Assembly: GCA_034509425.1 (NCBI GenBank)
Contig: JAVTVJ010000015.1
Location: forward strand, 1 to 64,000
Direction of reading: 5' to 3'
Length of the DNA: 64,000 nucleotides
Origin: Eopsaltria australis
Lineage: Eukaryota; Chordata; Aves; Passeriformes; Petroicidae
The stretch's first letter is position 1. Each line of letters opens with the position of its first letter. A model generated the notes under the pieces. It had not been told where the DNA came from, searched no databases, and saw nothing but the letters and a program-made list of their open reading frames with translations. The position numbers and the translations under genes were made by a program. Below are positions 22,801 through 36,550 of this stretch, one piece after another.

Positions 22801-25800
22801 CTAGTTTTCTATGTTTTTCTTCAGGAGTGGGCTTTACTGGAAAACGTATCACTTGCTACTTTGGTAAAGGAATTACAGGATAAAAAAATGGACAGCTTTC
22901 AAGGTTCAGGACTAGATCACAGCTGCTCCACAGGGAGCAGTCCTGACTGGTTCAGGTAACAGTCCCTCACACAAGAGTGGGTCCATCTGTTAAGTCATGC
23001 AGAATGGTTTGTGGAGCTGTGCAAAAAGCAAGCAAAAAACAATCACAGCTAGTCCCTGCTGAGCTCTGCCTGAGCCAGCCAGCACAGGCCTGCCTCTCCC
23101 AGGACTGGTCCTGCAGAAAGCCCTGGATCCAGTTCACTGCTAATTAGCACTGTATCACTGTTTTGGTACAAATGCTCAGTAATTTGCCATGCCTTAGTAT
23201 AAACTTGCTTAGAGTAACAGTTTACATGCAAATCAGCCTTAGTTCTCCATAAGGACATTTTCAGCCGAATTCTTGATACAGTCCATTGAGTTGCTTAATG
23301 TCTGAAAAGCAAGGCATCATCAGGAGTGCAAAGCTCTCTCTTCTTCTCTGTGATGAGAAGACAGGCAAGTCTCTCTTGTTCTAGGTGGATCAAGATATTG
23401 TTGGATATGGGTGAACTTTCTTCCAGTAAGGGAAGAATCTTTTGCACAATCCCAATATTTTTCTCATTTCCAACATTTGTTTTTCTGGAGGAGTGGATGG
23501 AAGAGGAGGCTTTGGGATAGAACACTTTCTCAGCGCTCTGCAAGCAAAAGATGCCCAAGTTATCCATCCTCAGTTCAGGGTAATGATGATTATCTTTCTG
23601 TATAAATTCTTACAGGACACATGGCTAAGAAGTACTATGTACAAGTTCAGTAGTCCTTTTCAAGCAAAGCATTGGTAATGCAGTCTGTTGGTGTCCCATC
23701 AGCTTCTACACCTTTGTAGCAAAATATGACAAAATTGTCATCGGCTCTCCAGGGCACAAAGCCCTTTCTGGAAGGTGTGGAACAGGTAACCAGAGACTGT
23801 CAGTGACTGCCCCAGTCTCTTCCACTGTTACTGCTGTGATTGCCTCTACAACAGTCTCTCCTGACCCTGGTAATGATGGCAGCGAGAATGGGGACAGGGA
23901 CCGCAGGGGCAGCAGCAGACAGGGTTGTCATTAAAGCACATTAATTTCAAAGTCCTTTTGGAGGGAGGAATGTGGATCTTATCAAATAAAAAACCCACAG
24001 TGAATATTGGGAGAGAGATTAACTGGTGACTCAGAGAGCAAATAAAACATCTGATCTCAAAGGTTATTTGAAAGTATCAAAACGCTTTCCATTTTTCAAT
24101 TTTAAGATATGTTTTATGTATTTAGAAAAAGAGGCCCTTGTCTCCTGGAACTACATGAGGCTCCTTACAAAACTACTAAATATCTCTTCTGAGATGGCTA
24201 CAAGGCCGTGTCTAAAAAAAGGACAATGATCTCTCCAAGTTAAGCATTCAACATGTGACTTGTAGGGCCTTGGCCGCCCCAAAACAAACGTGTCCTGTGG
24301 GAAATATGAACAGATACAGAGTTTTCTAGGAGGAGAAAGGAAGGAGCATAAATATCATTCCCCTTTTTGGAAAGAGGTGATAGTCAGGGTAAATACCATA
24401 ATAGATGACTAAATCTTCAAGCTAAGAGGCAACAATCTCCCTAGTATTTTAGAAAGCTCTTGGTTGAAGATCATGTGGAAGCAAGAAGCAGTAGATGAAG
24501 AAGAGTAGATGAAGAGGACCAGGAGGCATGTAACTTTGTAGCATTATTATCAAAAGGAGAAACTTGCTTAGGTGCTGCTCCAATGTTTTTATAAATAAGA
24601 GTAATAACTGTACAAAGTAGTCTAGCAAAAACAAAAAATAGGGTAGCAAATGCTCTGTCCTGGCTCACTATAAAGCAGGCAGAGCTATTTTTAAAAATCT
24701 GTAAGAAATCTGCAAGCTGGGGTAGGCACAGACAAATGCACCCTCTGAAATACTGTGTGTGTCAGTCACCTCAGAGGAAACCACAGATAACAATTCACTT
24801 TATTGTTGGCTGAGATCAGAAATAAAAGGAAATCAAATCATTGGACTAATTTTCTGCACAATTAATCTGAATAATCCTCTTCCAGAGAAGAAGCAAACAT
24901 TATTAAATAGCCACCATTATATTTTCTAAATGTGACACATTTCGGGGTTTCCATGGGAGCAAAAGAGTGGCTTCCAAGTGTTATATGTAGGGACATAGAG
25001 CTAAGGATTGAGCTCAGTAAGACGCTTCAGCATCCATGTGGATTTCATGCCTTATGTGGTCCCACTATCTCCAACACTCCAAACACTGAGAGGGCAGTCA
25101 GGGCAACAAGGAATTATATGCAGTAAATAAAAACAAAAGTAAAAGATACATTTGTGTGACTATATGTAATCTCATTTCTCAAACTAAATTGTACTTGTCT
25201 TTTTCAACAGAAAAGAGCAGGGATTCCCTTATGTAGCTCTGATAACCTAGTTCACCATGAAGCTGATGACCAGAGGCTCAAGAATCCTAAGCTGTTATAG
25301 GTGGTTACAAATGTTCTTTATTAAAGGGATAGGTTTGGGGCTTATCTGTTAGTAGCATGTTATTAAATTGAATAGAATATGGAAAATGAGGAGAGAGTTC
25401 TATATTTGTGTTGTTTTGTTGTTTGTTTGGGGGTTGAGTTTTGTTTCATCTATTAAGGCAATTCCCCTGAAAAGCTGTATTTTAAATATGCCGTACTGAG
25501 ATGAGATGATCCAAAGCACCATGAAGATTCCATCTTTACTCTCTCTTTAAACCTAAGATATATCATTAGTGCTTGCTCTTCTCTCTCACAGATTACAGTG
25601 TAAGGCAAAGTGTAATTAAACAACAAAATCTTATTTCTTTCCAAATTTATTATCCAAGTGCCTCAACTTAGGTGTTTTAAGCTGGACAACACAAAGGTGG
25701 AATTCATCTGCATGAATGTACCTATAGTGCATGTCTGTCCATCTGAAGAAGAGTGATTGTTTTTGTGGGCAATACAAAATTAATTTCTGGAGACCAGGGA

Positions 25801-27599
25801 CCCGTCATATAGAGGACATCAAGAACACTGCCCTTATCTTCATTGATATGTGGACCAGAAAACTATTTATCCATTGTTTTTAATGGCAAGTAGACAGCTA
25901 GCTCAAATTGGTACACATGTACTGCAGACAGCTGTCTACAAGTACAGTAGGTTTTACTGAAAGATCTCAGTAGGCACCTCCACGTTACTAATTCAGGATT
26001 TTGCTTTCCTTAAGGGCAACAACAAAATATTACCATCTAATCACATTGATTTGGATGGATTTGATGATGCTATCACTAACCAAGGAGGCTCATGCTGCTT
26101 AGGTTCTGCCAGCTGCCTTTGTTAGTTGTGTCACAAAGAAGACCAAAACCAAAATGAGCCTAGAGGTCAAATTACCTCCTCACACGCAGATGATATCTCT
26201 GGCCTTACAAGGAGGGAAAAAGCTCTGCACCTAATCTCTCTGTGTGTCCCATCTGTGCATGCTGGACCTTTCCATCTCCTTTGTCCTTAAAGGTAGATCT
26301 GTGAGAAAATCCCTAACTAGGCAGAACTCTCAAGATACTCAGGTAATACAAACCTAAGATCAATGTACAACATAGAAAGATATATCTTATTACACAAAGA
26401 GCTAGGATGGGGGAAGCTAGGGAAGACAGGATAATACCTAAAATTCGTGGTAATAATGTGTCGAGTAAAAAGGAATCATAAAGAAAAGGACAGTGGCATG
26501 TCAGGTATGTCTGCCACATACTGCATATGAAGTCCTGTCTTCCCTTAGAAACTACTCAATTATAAAAACTTTGAGAATGTACTCAGTGTAAAATGGCTTG
26601 CACCGGATGTCATCAATGACTGTTTTCAACATAAGCATAAAAAATGACTCAGTGGCTCTGGTCATATTTCCTTCACAAGTGTTTAAATGGAAAGTTAAAG
26701 CAATGCAATGGTTTAGTGGAAAAAACCCAGACTTGACCTCTTTGATGAAAAGAGGCCTTTTTTGCATGTCAGGTTCATGCAAAAAACAGAAACAAACTCT
26801 GAATGCCTCAGAGTTCACATACCTTTTGGCCTGTATGGGGAGGCCAGGTTTTCCTTGAGTGCAGGAAAAACAGGGAGCATGAACCAGACACCAGAAGCCA
26901 CCTCAGCACACTCCAGTGCCCACTGGGAAGACACTGATTAAGCAGGAGTAATTTTGCAAGTACTAACATGATTGAGTTCCCATGTTCCATTACAGTTTTT
27001 AAATCCTGCTGAAGGCAAGGACACAAGGAAGTGAAGAAACTCAGTGGGACACTTGCACTTGTGTCCTTGTTCACAAACCCAGGAGGAGGGTACAGGCAGG
27101 GGTTACCTGCACTGCCCGTTGGCTGGCAGCAGTCCTGGAACTCCTGCCCCAGGTTAGCAATCTCTGGGGAACCAACTAGGCTCAGGAAACTGGAAAACAA
27201 CATACTCCCACCCTTGGAGTATGATGGAGTACCCTCAAGTGAGGTCTTCCAGACCAGCAATGTGGGTACTCATTTGCCCTTGCCTCTGTGGGAGCCTGGG
27301 GAGAAACTGGGTTTCTTACAGGAGACAAGTGGTTAAAATCCTTTTCCACATTCTGCTAGCTGGGATGGGAACATTTCCAAAACTAAGGGCTGAACTTCTT
27401 CCACAATTAAAAGCCAGATCATGGAGAGATAGGTCTATAAAAATGTCTTGTAGATGAGATGAGAACTAAATAGAAGTTTTTTCTGTTTTGTTTGGTTTTT
27501 TGTTTGTTTGTTTGAGTAGCACATGTGGTAGCTGGGATTCTTCTCTGTGGTCTTGTTAGCAGGAGTGGGGAAATAAAGATGCAAATCCTCAAGCTTTCA

Positions 27600-28070
27600 T
27601 TTCAGTGAAAAAGTCAGAGCAAGCCAACATATTGCTAATTAGAAGAAACACCCATAACATGTGCCAAACATTTGGATTAATCGATTATAAAGCATAAATA
27701 TTTTAAAATGCACTTTTGTGAGTTTCTGTGATTTATAGGTATTACATGACAGAAAGAGGGTACTCAGTTTTCAAAATGGAATTAATTTGAAATGAAGAGC
27801 ATTTGAAACTGTTCATTCTTAGTCCTTTTATTAATCTTCTTAATTTGAAGTTATTTTCAGTCTTGCAATCACACACAAAGCATGAAAGCATCATACTACA
27901 GAAATATTTTCCAAGCATAATACGATGATTATTATGCTTATCTGAGCTGTAAATTACAGATTACTACACATATTGGATATTTTGATTCTAAGAATTAAGC
28001 CAAGTAAACACACCTTCGATCAATTTACCTTTGATTTTTTGTGTAACTATGTTGGCCATGAGAAAGGACT
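27600..28070. promoter_or_regulatory. Candidate conserved non-coding element
   Basis: This AT-rich, non-repetitive stretch is dense in homeodomain-type cores: CTAATTAG (27637), ATTAATCGATTA (27676) and several TAAT/ATTA motifs. It has the texture of vertebrate developmental enhancers, but conservation cannot be assessed from one sequence. Confidence 0.2.
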
Positions 28071-28909
28071 CATTTCCTAATTTCAGCACTTTTCAGTGAA
28101 AGCATTTGTACAAAGACGGAAGCTCACTCGCAAGACTGGCAGCCCTGTTACGTTTAGTGAGGCAACAGCAGCGATGGGATAAGAAATCAGACCCTTGATC
28201 ACAAAAGGAAATGGCTGCAATTCTGTCCCTTTAGTAGTGGGAGAAGAAATGTGTGAGACAGAAATAAGAGCAGCTCTGACACTTCTCTATGACCCCAAGG
28301 ACTAGAGAAGGCCAGCACACAGTTTCTGCCCACAGCAGGCTGTATCTGAGGAGGCAGCCCTGCTGTTCCTGGCTTCTCTATGTTCAAAATGTTTTTCCCT
28401 AGAGGTTGGTAAGTTTATTTTTTTTTAAATGCTGGAACTTCAAGGACAAACTTATCTTTCCTCTGTGGTGTGCACTCTCAGGCAAAACTTCAGTTTTGAC
28501 AACCTGACAAAGAATTAAAGGGATGCACTACATGTGTTATTTTCAGATGTTCTTGGAGCTGGGCTTGAATGAGTGTCATCTGAAGGGATGCAGTGGGTAA
28601 ATATATAACCAGTAGGCCAGTCTCTTGTGTAACTTCAGGAAAGACAGCAGGAAAATTGATTCTTACCCATTGAACCCTGACACTCATGATAGAACTGTGG
28701 CATTGATAAAAAGCATAGTCTTCCCTTAGGGATGTCTCCATTTCCAATTTGGTTGCCTCAGGGAAATCTTTTAAAGATGCTTTAAAGAATCCTCTAAAGA
28801 ATGTTGTTTGCTATGTTACTTTTTATTGTACTTATTTTTTTAGCCAGGCCTGGCCTAAGAGCTGAATGAGTTCATGTGTATGTCTAAATGCAGCATTTCA
28901 CTTACTGGT

Positions 28910-29010
28910 TTCAACATGATTCATTTTTATGAGCCGTTGCTCAGCTGCAGCTGGGAATTAATCACCGAATTCCAGTGCTTTTCTCATCCATCTGAATCCA
29001 GGTGGGATTT
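28910..29010. promoter_or_regulatory. Candidate regulatory element with E-boxes and a homeodomain core
   Basis: Overlapping CAGCTG-type E-boxes (TCAGCTGCAGCTGG near 28940) are followed within 10 bp by GAATTAATCACCGAATTCC. No repeat or coding content is seen. It is suggestive only. Confidence 0.2.
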
Positions 29011-30580
29011 TATATGACATTTTGTTTACTTTGTGCTTAGTGAGGGGTCCAGTTCCCTAACTAATCAATCTCATGCAGTCTTCTGTATTAAATCAATTGG
29101 GAATTAAAGAACAGAGATTAAAGAAGACATTCAAGGATCATGGAAATTCTCCTTGCTTCCTACTGATGAGTGTCTGGAAGTTTGCTGGGGATGTTGCTTT
29201 TGGAGTGAAATTTATGGCCATGCAGAGCTGTATTGCATGGTCCCTCTACCAGCCAGGACTTACCAGGTCACATTGGCATGAGGGGATGGGGTGACACACT
29301 GCAACTGGAAGCTCACCACAGTCCTGGACAGGACACGGCAGCAGTAGTGCAATTTGTAGAGATTTGTAACAGAAATATGAAGATCTATATGAGGTAATTA
29401 TGGACGTAAATAGTTGTATGAAAGTTGCAGATGAAACAGCAGAACAAAGGTTAGAAGGAGAGGTCAGATGAATACTCTATGTGTGTGATTTCATTCATTG
29501 TCTAGAGAAGAGGAAGAACAAACTGATCTAAAGATAAGGTGAGAAGAAATGAAGAGCAGGACTAGAGCCATAAAATAACCAGATAAGTAAAGCAAGAATT
29601 ATAAGTTGACATACTGAGGCATAAGATCTCAAACAACACCCACTTCCAAAGGGCACGAAGGCAGAACAGCATCAGTTATTCACTGCAAGCCCTGACATAC
29701 ATGTCCTAGTGCTGCTGAGCATATGTGTGTGAACATGTGAGTGAGTAAAAATCTGTGTAGAGATTTTGTAAATTAAAATCACCTTTCCCTTCTGTAAGAC
29801 CTCACAGTGAATTAGCATTACAGTAATTTACTAAAAACTGGCCTTGTGGAGACACAGAAGGAAAAAGCACAACAGAGCATTCACAGAGGTAGCAACTCTG
29901 CTTTCAGGAGGATCCCTCTCTGGGCATAGGTCACATGTGAAGGTGTAGCAAGGTGTCACCTCAAGGGGCTGGACACTATAGCCCACTGGTCTGGTACTTG
30001 GAATCTGAAATATTTGAAATAAACTGTAAAGGACTTCTGAAGAGTATCTGAATTTTGTGCTGGCCCACTGAATATTAAGGATAATGAAAGCATAACTTAT
30101 GTCAAAACAGCAACAGATGCACTATACTCAATCTTATGCAAAAATAGGATTAAAACCATTTTAGACTTCGGAAGTAACAAAGACACATTGTGATCAGGCT
30201 TTCCAGTGACCTGCAACTGGTTTGTGTCAAATTTAGCTAAATCCAGCTGAGACACAAGCCAAATTTTGATTTTGGCTATATATGTTCTAATTTTGCTGAA
30301 AGCTGGAGCCATTTTGGTCCCATAACTCCAAATTTTAGTCTTTCTTTGTTTTATAATCAAACTGGAAATGCTAGCAAGCAGTCTTTCAAATTACATCAAC
30401 TGCAGAATTAAAATTACTGAAAAGAGAAGAATCTGGGGATGAGGAAGAGATGGGGCAGGAAAATTTTGGGTCATGTGACTGACCAATAAATCCCTACAAG
30501 GGAGGAAGCCTTAGAGGGAATGGTCAAGGATGATGTAATCATGAAGCTCAAGGAATAATGTAGGATGTGACTGACCACAG

Positions 30581-30609
30581 CTGTTGCAAAGAAAACTTCT
30601 TTGCAACAG
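30581..30609. repeat. Perfect 13-bp inverted repeat with 3-nt loop
   Basis: CTGTTGCAAAGAA and its exact reverse complement TTCTTTGCAACAG are separated by AAC. It could form a short hairpin in DNA or RNA. A 13-bp direct repeat (ATGTGACTGACCA) lies just upstream at 30473-30485 and 30565-30577. Confidence 0.9.
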
Positions 30610-33600
30610 GAGTCCTTGGCAAAGGAGGATGACCTTTGTTTTACATAAACAGCTATGAACAGTTGAGTGGCTCAAATGGTAGTGTAAATGTTTCTCACTG
30701 AATTCATTTAAAGAGTGTAAATGTCTCCCTGAGTTAGCCAGAAGAGCATGGGGAAGTGATTATTTGGCTCAGCATGACTTGGAGTATAAAAACTAGACAA
30801 CTAGCAAAAATGTTTTGAAGAGAACAGGCTTGAGCAGCCTTCAGCCCGTAAGTTTCTTTCAAACAACTGAGGATGCCCAGTGTCATGACAATGAGTATAT
30901 TATAGAGATGGATATCAGGAATCACACAACTGAACTGTTTATTGCAGTAGCCATGGATGTTTCACTAAGTCCAACTTACAGCGGTGTTCAATCTATTTTT
31001 TCTTACTCAGCTAAATCAGAAATTCCCCATAACATCAACTATCTTTAAATAAGTACATTTGGCATTAAACATTTCACCTACCATGTGTGGAATATTTAAA
31101 ATAATCCAGCTGGGGAGTATTGGACTCTGGAAGGCTATTCTTTGTCTTCTTTCAATACTGGGTTGCCCTGAGGATGCTGCTGATCTCTGAGAAACTGAGA
31201 AGAAACAATATTAGCTTGCCAAAGCTGCAGTAACTGTTCTGTGAATACAGTCCTGCATCCTCCTTTTTCTCAATAACCCCTGTGCATGGATCAAGTTTGA
31301 GAAATCATAACGTGCTTGCTTATCATAATGGATATGATAAGACTTTTGAGTGGATTTTTCTGCCACTGTAATATTTCTTTGCAGTATAACAATAAGAACA
31401 ATAATGACAATAGTTGGTTTTAGTTGCAATATTAGTATTACTACTATTATACTAAAGTAAAATACTTAGAGCTTCTCTTTTGATGGCATTTAATGTCTGG
31501 GCTCCTGGGAAAGCCTGGGATCACGTATTTGGAGATTCCTATTTCCTAAGTTTTTTTGGTTGCTTTGAAAATTCCCTCTCATGAGTACACTAAAGGCAAT
31601 TCTTCTGTTAAAAGACTGCTGGATTGCAGTCAAAGCCTTATTCCTCAAACCCTTATTCCTAAGTGTTTCTTTTAAATTGACAAAAGAGATGGAGTGCTGC
31701 GTAACTTTGATAGCAATCAGCACAGCTCATTGCACGTAGCTCACTGCAGTATGCCTTAGGTGAAGAGACAGAGCTTCGAAGGCCTGATCCTGCACATTTC
31801 AAAACAACAGAAATTCAAATAACATATTTTCCTCTCCAAAGACTATAGAAGAGGCTTATGTACCTTGCAGACTCTGTAGTATGTAATGTTTCATTGTTAG
31901 CAAATTATGCAATAAACATCACACCCCGAAGTGTTAGGAGTTTTTCAGTTCCTGTGTGTTCTCCTGATCTCAGAGAGTATTATAAGGATCAGCCAGTGGA
32001 AGGCATAGGGGCTGTTGCCCTCTGCATGGGGCTCCTTTATAACCTCTTCAGTGTGGATCAATTAGAGAGAAAAGAGTATTTTAATATAGTTTTTCTAAAA
32101 CCTCTCAGTCCTTCTGTCTCTAGGCCAAACTACATCTTCAATTTATACTATATCTTTGCAATATCATTAAAGTCAGTGGTCTGTTCCCTTTCATTTTTCT
32201 CTTTAGTTTAAGATGCAAAAATCAAGATGGAAATTGTGGAATTTAAACAGTTTTTGTATGCATAAATCTAAGGGTAGATTTTCTTACCTTACATTTTTCA
32301 AAAGTGAGTTTCCTTTAGAAATAGCAATCTGGTAGTCCCAGTTTGACCAGCACTGTTTGACAAATTACACATGCCTTGAAAAAAAGTCATAATCCACTAC
32401 AGAACTCCCCTCTACTCCCTGTTGTAAGAATATTTATAGCTAGAAATAAAATATGCATGCACAAAAGGAAGATATAAATGGCAAATGATAAACAAGTGCT
32501 TAAGATTGAAAGTCAGTAGAAATTTTTAGATGACCCCAAATGATTTCCCATTTTTTAAAAGAGCACTCTGTCTATTTTATGACTTGACCAAGGTAAGACA
32601 AAATAAAGAATGAGGCAAGCACTTTTATGGCATGTGTCAAAAACTGGGAAAGGAATGTGTGTGAACTTTTAGGGAGTTTTTCTATTAAGAATTAATATCT
32701 CTTAGTTAAAATATATCAGTCATTCATGGGGTATAGTAGAAATTTACAACCTGCAGATATCTGCCTGGGAGGGATGTAAGTGGGAAACAGGCTGTAAGTC
32801 ACTTCACTGGTACAAAAGTCACTGCTGGTACAAAAGCAACATAAAACCTTGAATTTGGAGACATCTATGCTCTTATGCTGCTTTTGTTAACAAGAATAAA
32901 TAGATATTACTTCTGTTGTTTGCAGTGTTGAGTGGCAATACAAACCAGGGACCCATTGGTCTTGAAACATCTGACAAGTCTCAGGCACCCTGGGAAGGTT
33001 CAGAGAGACATTTGTGTACATGGGAAAACTGCAATACTTAGTGTACATACAACAGTGAGACTTACAACAATTTAAATATTTAATAGGTAAGTACTTGATT
33101 CAGAGATCACTCCCTTCTGCAAGAAAGGTAGCGCAGGAGGAAAGAAAAGCTCAGTGGTCAGGTTGCCTCCAGATTTCTGCAATTAGTGACATGGAAAAGG
33201 AAAGCAGAGGAAGGGAAGGAGGGACACTTATTGCTACAGCAGTACAGGCAAAGGGAAGAGCAGAAGTAGAAGGATGTAGCCTTGAAAGGGCACTGATTTG
33301 GCCTGTACCAGTTGTGCCAAATATTGAGGTGAAGTGTTTTAAGGTCGAGTTACAGAAATCAGTGCAATTTCTTGGTGTTGTACAGCACTGGGGACTCCCT
33401 GGTGGGCAGTGCTGAGCAGCTGAATTGGTAGGGGCTGATCTGCTGCCTCTGGAGGATCTCACAGTCTAGGGATGCACCTGCCACTCCTAGTCCCACTCTG
33501 AGACTCTCTTCTGCCTTCTGCTGACAACTATGATGCTGGGTCCTGGTGCACTGCCAAAGCATTTGAGGCCGGGGCTATAGGGAGCAAGATATTGATGTCC

Positions 33601-35428
33601 TCTTGGGGTTTTCCTCAGTCAAACTGGGTCTTTTCTACAAAACAGGGATGGCACTCACCAGCAAATGACTCGGAATATCATGACACAAGTCACTGGGAAG
33701 CATTGAAGGTCTAAGAATTACCTGCGCTGTTGACTATTGGCACACCAACTATGAGTGAATCAAACAGTTAAGGGATGGAGATCTGCACAGGTGTGAAAGA
33801 GGGGGGGAAATCCCACATGTCAATGCTTTGTAACAGCAGGCTGTGGGGCTGATGGCTCACTGCAGAGGTAAATGAAGCTCACATGGCCCCTAGTTAACAG
33901 AAGCAGCCTTTGGGGTGTGAGACAATATTCTTTTCAGGGTTCTTACATGAGTGAAGAGCCTTGAGGGAAACTATCCAAATCAGTATGAGACTTCAAGAGG
34001 AATTCATCTGCTTTTGAAGCTGAAGATCTAAGCAAACCTAAAAGCTCTGCTCTTTTAAGCTCACCACTGTGTTTATTGGTTTTGGTTCAGGTTTTTCTAG
34101 CTGAATTTGTCTTTTATGATAAATACTAGATTAACTAACTCTCCCTGATTTCTTGGGTCATGACTGGTAATAGGAAGAAGACTGCAGCACAAACATGAAC
34201 TTTGCAAACTCTTACCATTAGCTGTCCCTCTACTCTTCACCCTAGGGACAGTTCATCTCTGACCTATAAGCATGGTTCTCAGCAGACAGCAAATCTGTTC
34301 TATAAACAAACTGATTTCTATTCCCTTGGGAAAAAAACAACAAATAAATTTACAGTCTATTAAATCAGTTTTCCAATCCCAAGCAGAAGTAAACAGACAG
34401 CATTTGGCATCTGGGTTGGTTTTCTTTTATGCTCTCTTGAAGACACCTCTACAAATCATCAGCTTCAAGGAAAGGCCATGCACCTTTCCCCTTTCCCATG
34501 AAGAAGAATGAAAGAGTTAAATTTGCTATTTGAGACTCCAGGAGAGTTACAGCTTAGGACTGCATTTACAGCTATTCTAGTCAGTGGGAATGTTAGAAAG
34601 GAGCAAGAAAAATGTATGAGTAGTACATTTCACATAAATGTATAATATAGTTCCACTGAATGACTGGCAGTATAACAATTGTTTATCATTTACTACAGTA
34701 ACCAGTCTGCTGCCCAGAAATCCTCACTAGCTACAATGACTTGTAAATTCTGTTTTGATCTGGAACGTGAAATTCTGCCACCTTCCCAAGTACTACAAAA
34801 TGTGATGTAGTGGAGCCCCTTGTAGCTAAGGCCTGTCAGATAATCCCTTTCAAGTCATTCTTGCACTTAACCAGCTGATTGGCTCTCAAGGCTGTAGGCA
34901 CCCCACAGTTTCCAAGAAGGTTCAGAGGTATTGGATGTGAGGTACCCATTCTCAGAACTGTTCCCACTCCCCTCACTAACTACAGTATTTCCATGACCAT
35001 ATGTATTTCCCTGAACAGTATTGCAAATCCATCAATTTGGCATATTATGATCAGACTGCTGTATTATTGACGTAATATTTGATATAAGATTGAGTCTGCT
35101 GAACTAGATGAGCTGATTTTCTCATACAGAGAACTTTCCTGTTCTTATATTTTAAGCCTATTGCTATGCTGTACTATTGACAGAGAACCATAATCTTAAG
35201 TAAGCTTAATTCATAGAAAAGGCTATGTAAAAAAATATTTAGTCATATTTTTTGAATGCCATTTTGGCAAATATTAGGTAAATGTAGAAAAAAATTTCCA
35301 TGAGAGACTGTGAATTGCCACACACTCATTATTATCAGTATTGTAACCTTAGAGGTTTAACCCAGAACCTTCAAGGCTGTAGTGGACCTCACACCCAGCA
35401 CTGTATTTCTCACCCATTAAGAGTGTTG

Positions 35429-36550
35429 TGCACAGATTCAGACCTCCCATACATAGGAGTGGTTGCAGAACTCTAGGTCTTCCCAGGAAGTGATGGGGTG
35501 GGACATTTAATTTGATTGAGAACAGACTTTGCCCAGAAAATGGCTTAATGATGCCTCAGGCTTCAGCTCTACTCTGGTAAGTACCAAGCTCATGTTGTAT
35601 GTTTCTGAGAAGTGTGTAGCATCAACAGGGGGAACAGATTTCTGCACTACCCTGCCAAAATCCTGGGTGTTTGATTCACTTTCTAGGATATGTTGCAAAC
35701 AAATGTGCTGCTTAGGGAAATGTGGAACACAGCTTTTGTCCAGCCTCTGGAGACGACAGGAGTAAATCATAGATACCTATGGGTATAAGCCAGTCCGCAG
35801 ATTCAGACACTCAATTTAAAGAGGTGGTTCTGAACTCCAAGACAGAGCAGTGCAGATGAGGTAATTCTCACCATCTGGAGACATGCTGCAAATTTCGAGC
35901 CATGGGTTATGAGCTGTACAGCTCAGAAAAATGCAGATAAAATATCCCTTGCATGGAGAAAATGTTTTTCTGTAGTATGGGACATGTGTTGACATAGTGA
36001 CAGGACAGTGAAATCCAAATTTAAACTAGTATCCCTGAAGCTGCACCTTGAAGTTCTCTGAACCCAAATTATTATCTTAACCCTAATGGCTGCAGAAGTC
36101 ACCAAAACAATGGGTGGCCCAGATTAGAAAGGTGGCTGTAGGGCCATGTGGACATTAGCAAGACTTTTGCAAGCCCAGAGTCCCTGGAGCTGTCAGCATT
36201 GTTCTTCTCTGAACACTAACCCTAACCCCAACAGCGGGGGCTGAGGATGTGGTCCCCAGGGTCAAGAATGACCCAGGTTTAAAAAGTGCGAAAGGAGCAA
36301 TGTTGGTACATGCTTTCCTCAGCATGACTTTTCCAACCTTAGTGTTTCTGTAACTGTAGGCTTTGTGGTCCAAGGAATCCTAGCCAGAAAATGAACAAAG
36401 TCTAGAATCTGCGACTGATGTCCCCAGCACAATGGGTGGTCCAGATGGGAAAGCTGTGGAAGGAGCAATGTCTGTGCAGTGCTGTGATCTCCTTGGCATG
36501 TCTTTCCCAGCCCTTTTGTCCCTGGAAATTGAGTCTTGAAAGAGTTGCTG
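35429..36550. repeat. Old degenerate tandem array, units about 150-180 bp
   Basis: Three consecutive diverged units begin near 36059, 36210 and 36392. Each starts with TGAAC, then a GGCTGAGGATG-like segment, then CACAATGGGTGG or a derivative, then GAAAGGAGCAATGT or a derivative, then a CAGCATGACTTTTCC-like segment. Two earlier related pieces share CAGATTCAGAC followed about 20 bp later by AGGTGGTT/GAACTC (near 35436 and 35800). Identity is low, judged by eye, and no coding potential is apparent. Confidence 0.55.

Noticed and set aside
26808..27260. 150-codon open frame on the minus strand
   Set aside because: There is no known domain, an overlapping 101-codon frame lies on the + strand, and composition does not differ from the flank. 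It is most likely chance.
33095..33415. Weak resemblance of a KCFKVELQKSVQFLGV segment to retroviral pol connection sequence
   Set aside because: Only one short segment resembles pol. No neighbouring RT motif could be placed in any frame, and no flanking LTR is near. Too weak to annotate.
36214..36229. CTAACCCTAACCCC, telomere-like
   Set aside because: There are barely two units inside a degenerate tandem array, so this is not an interstitial telomere.
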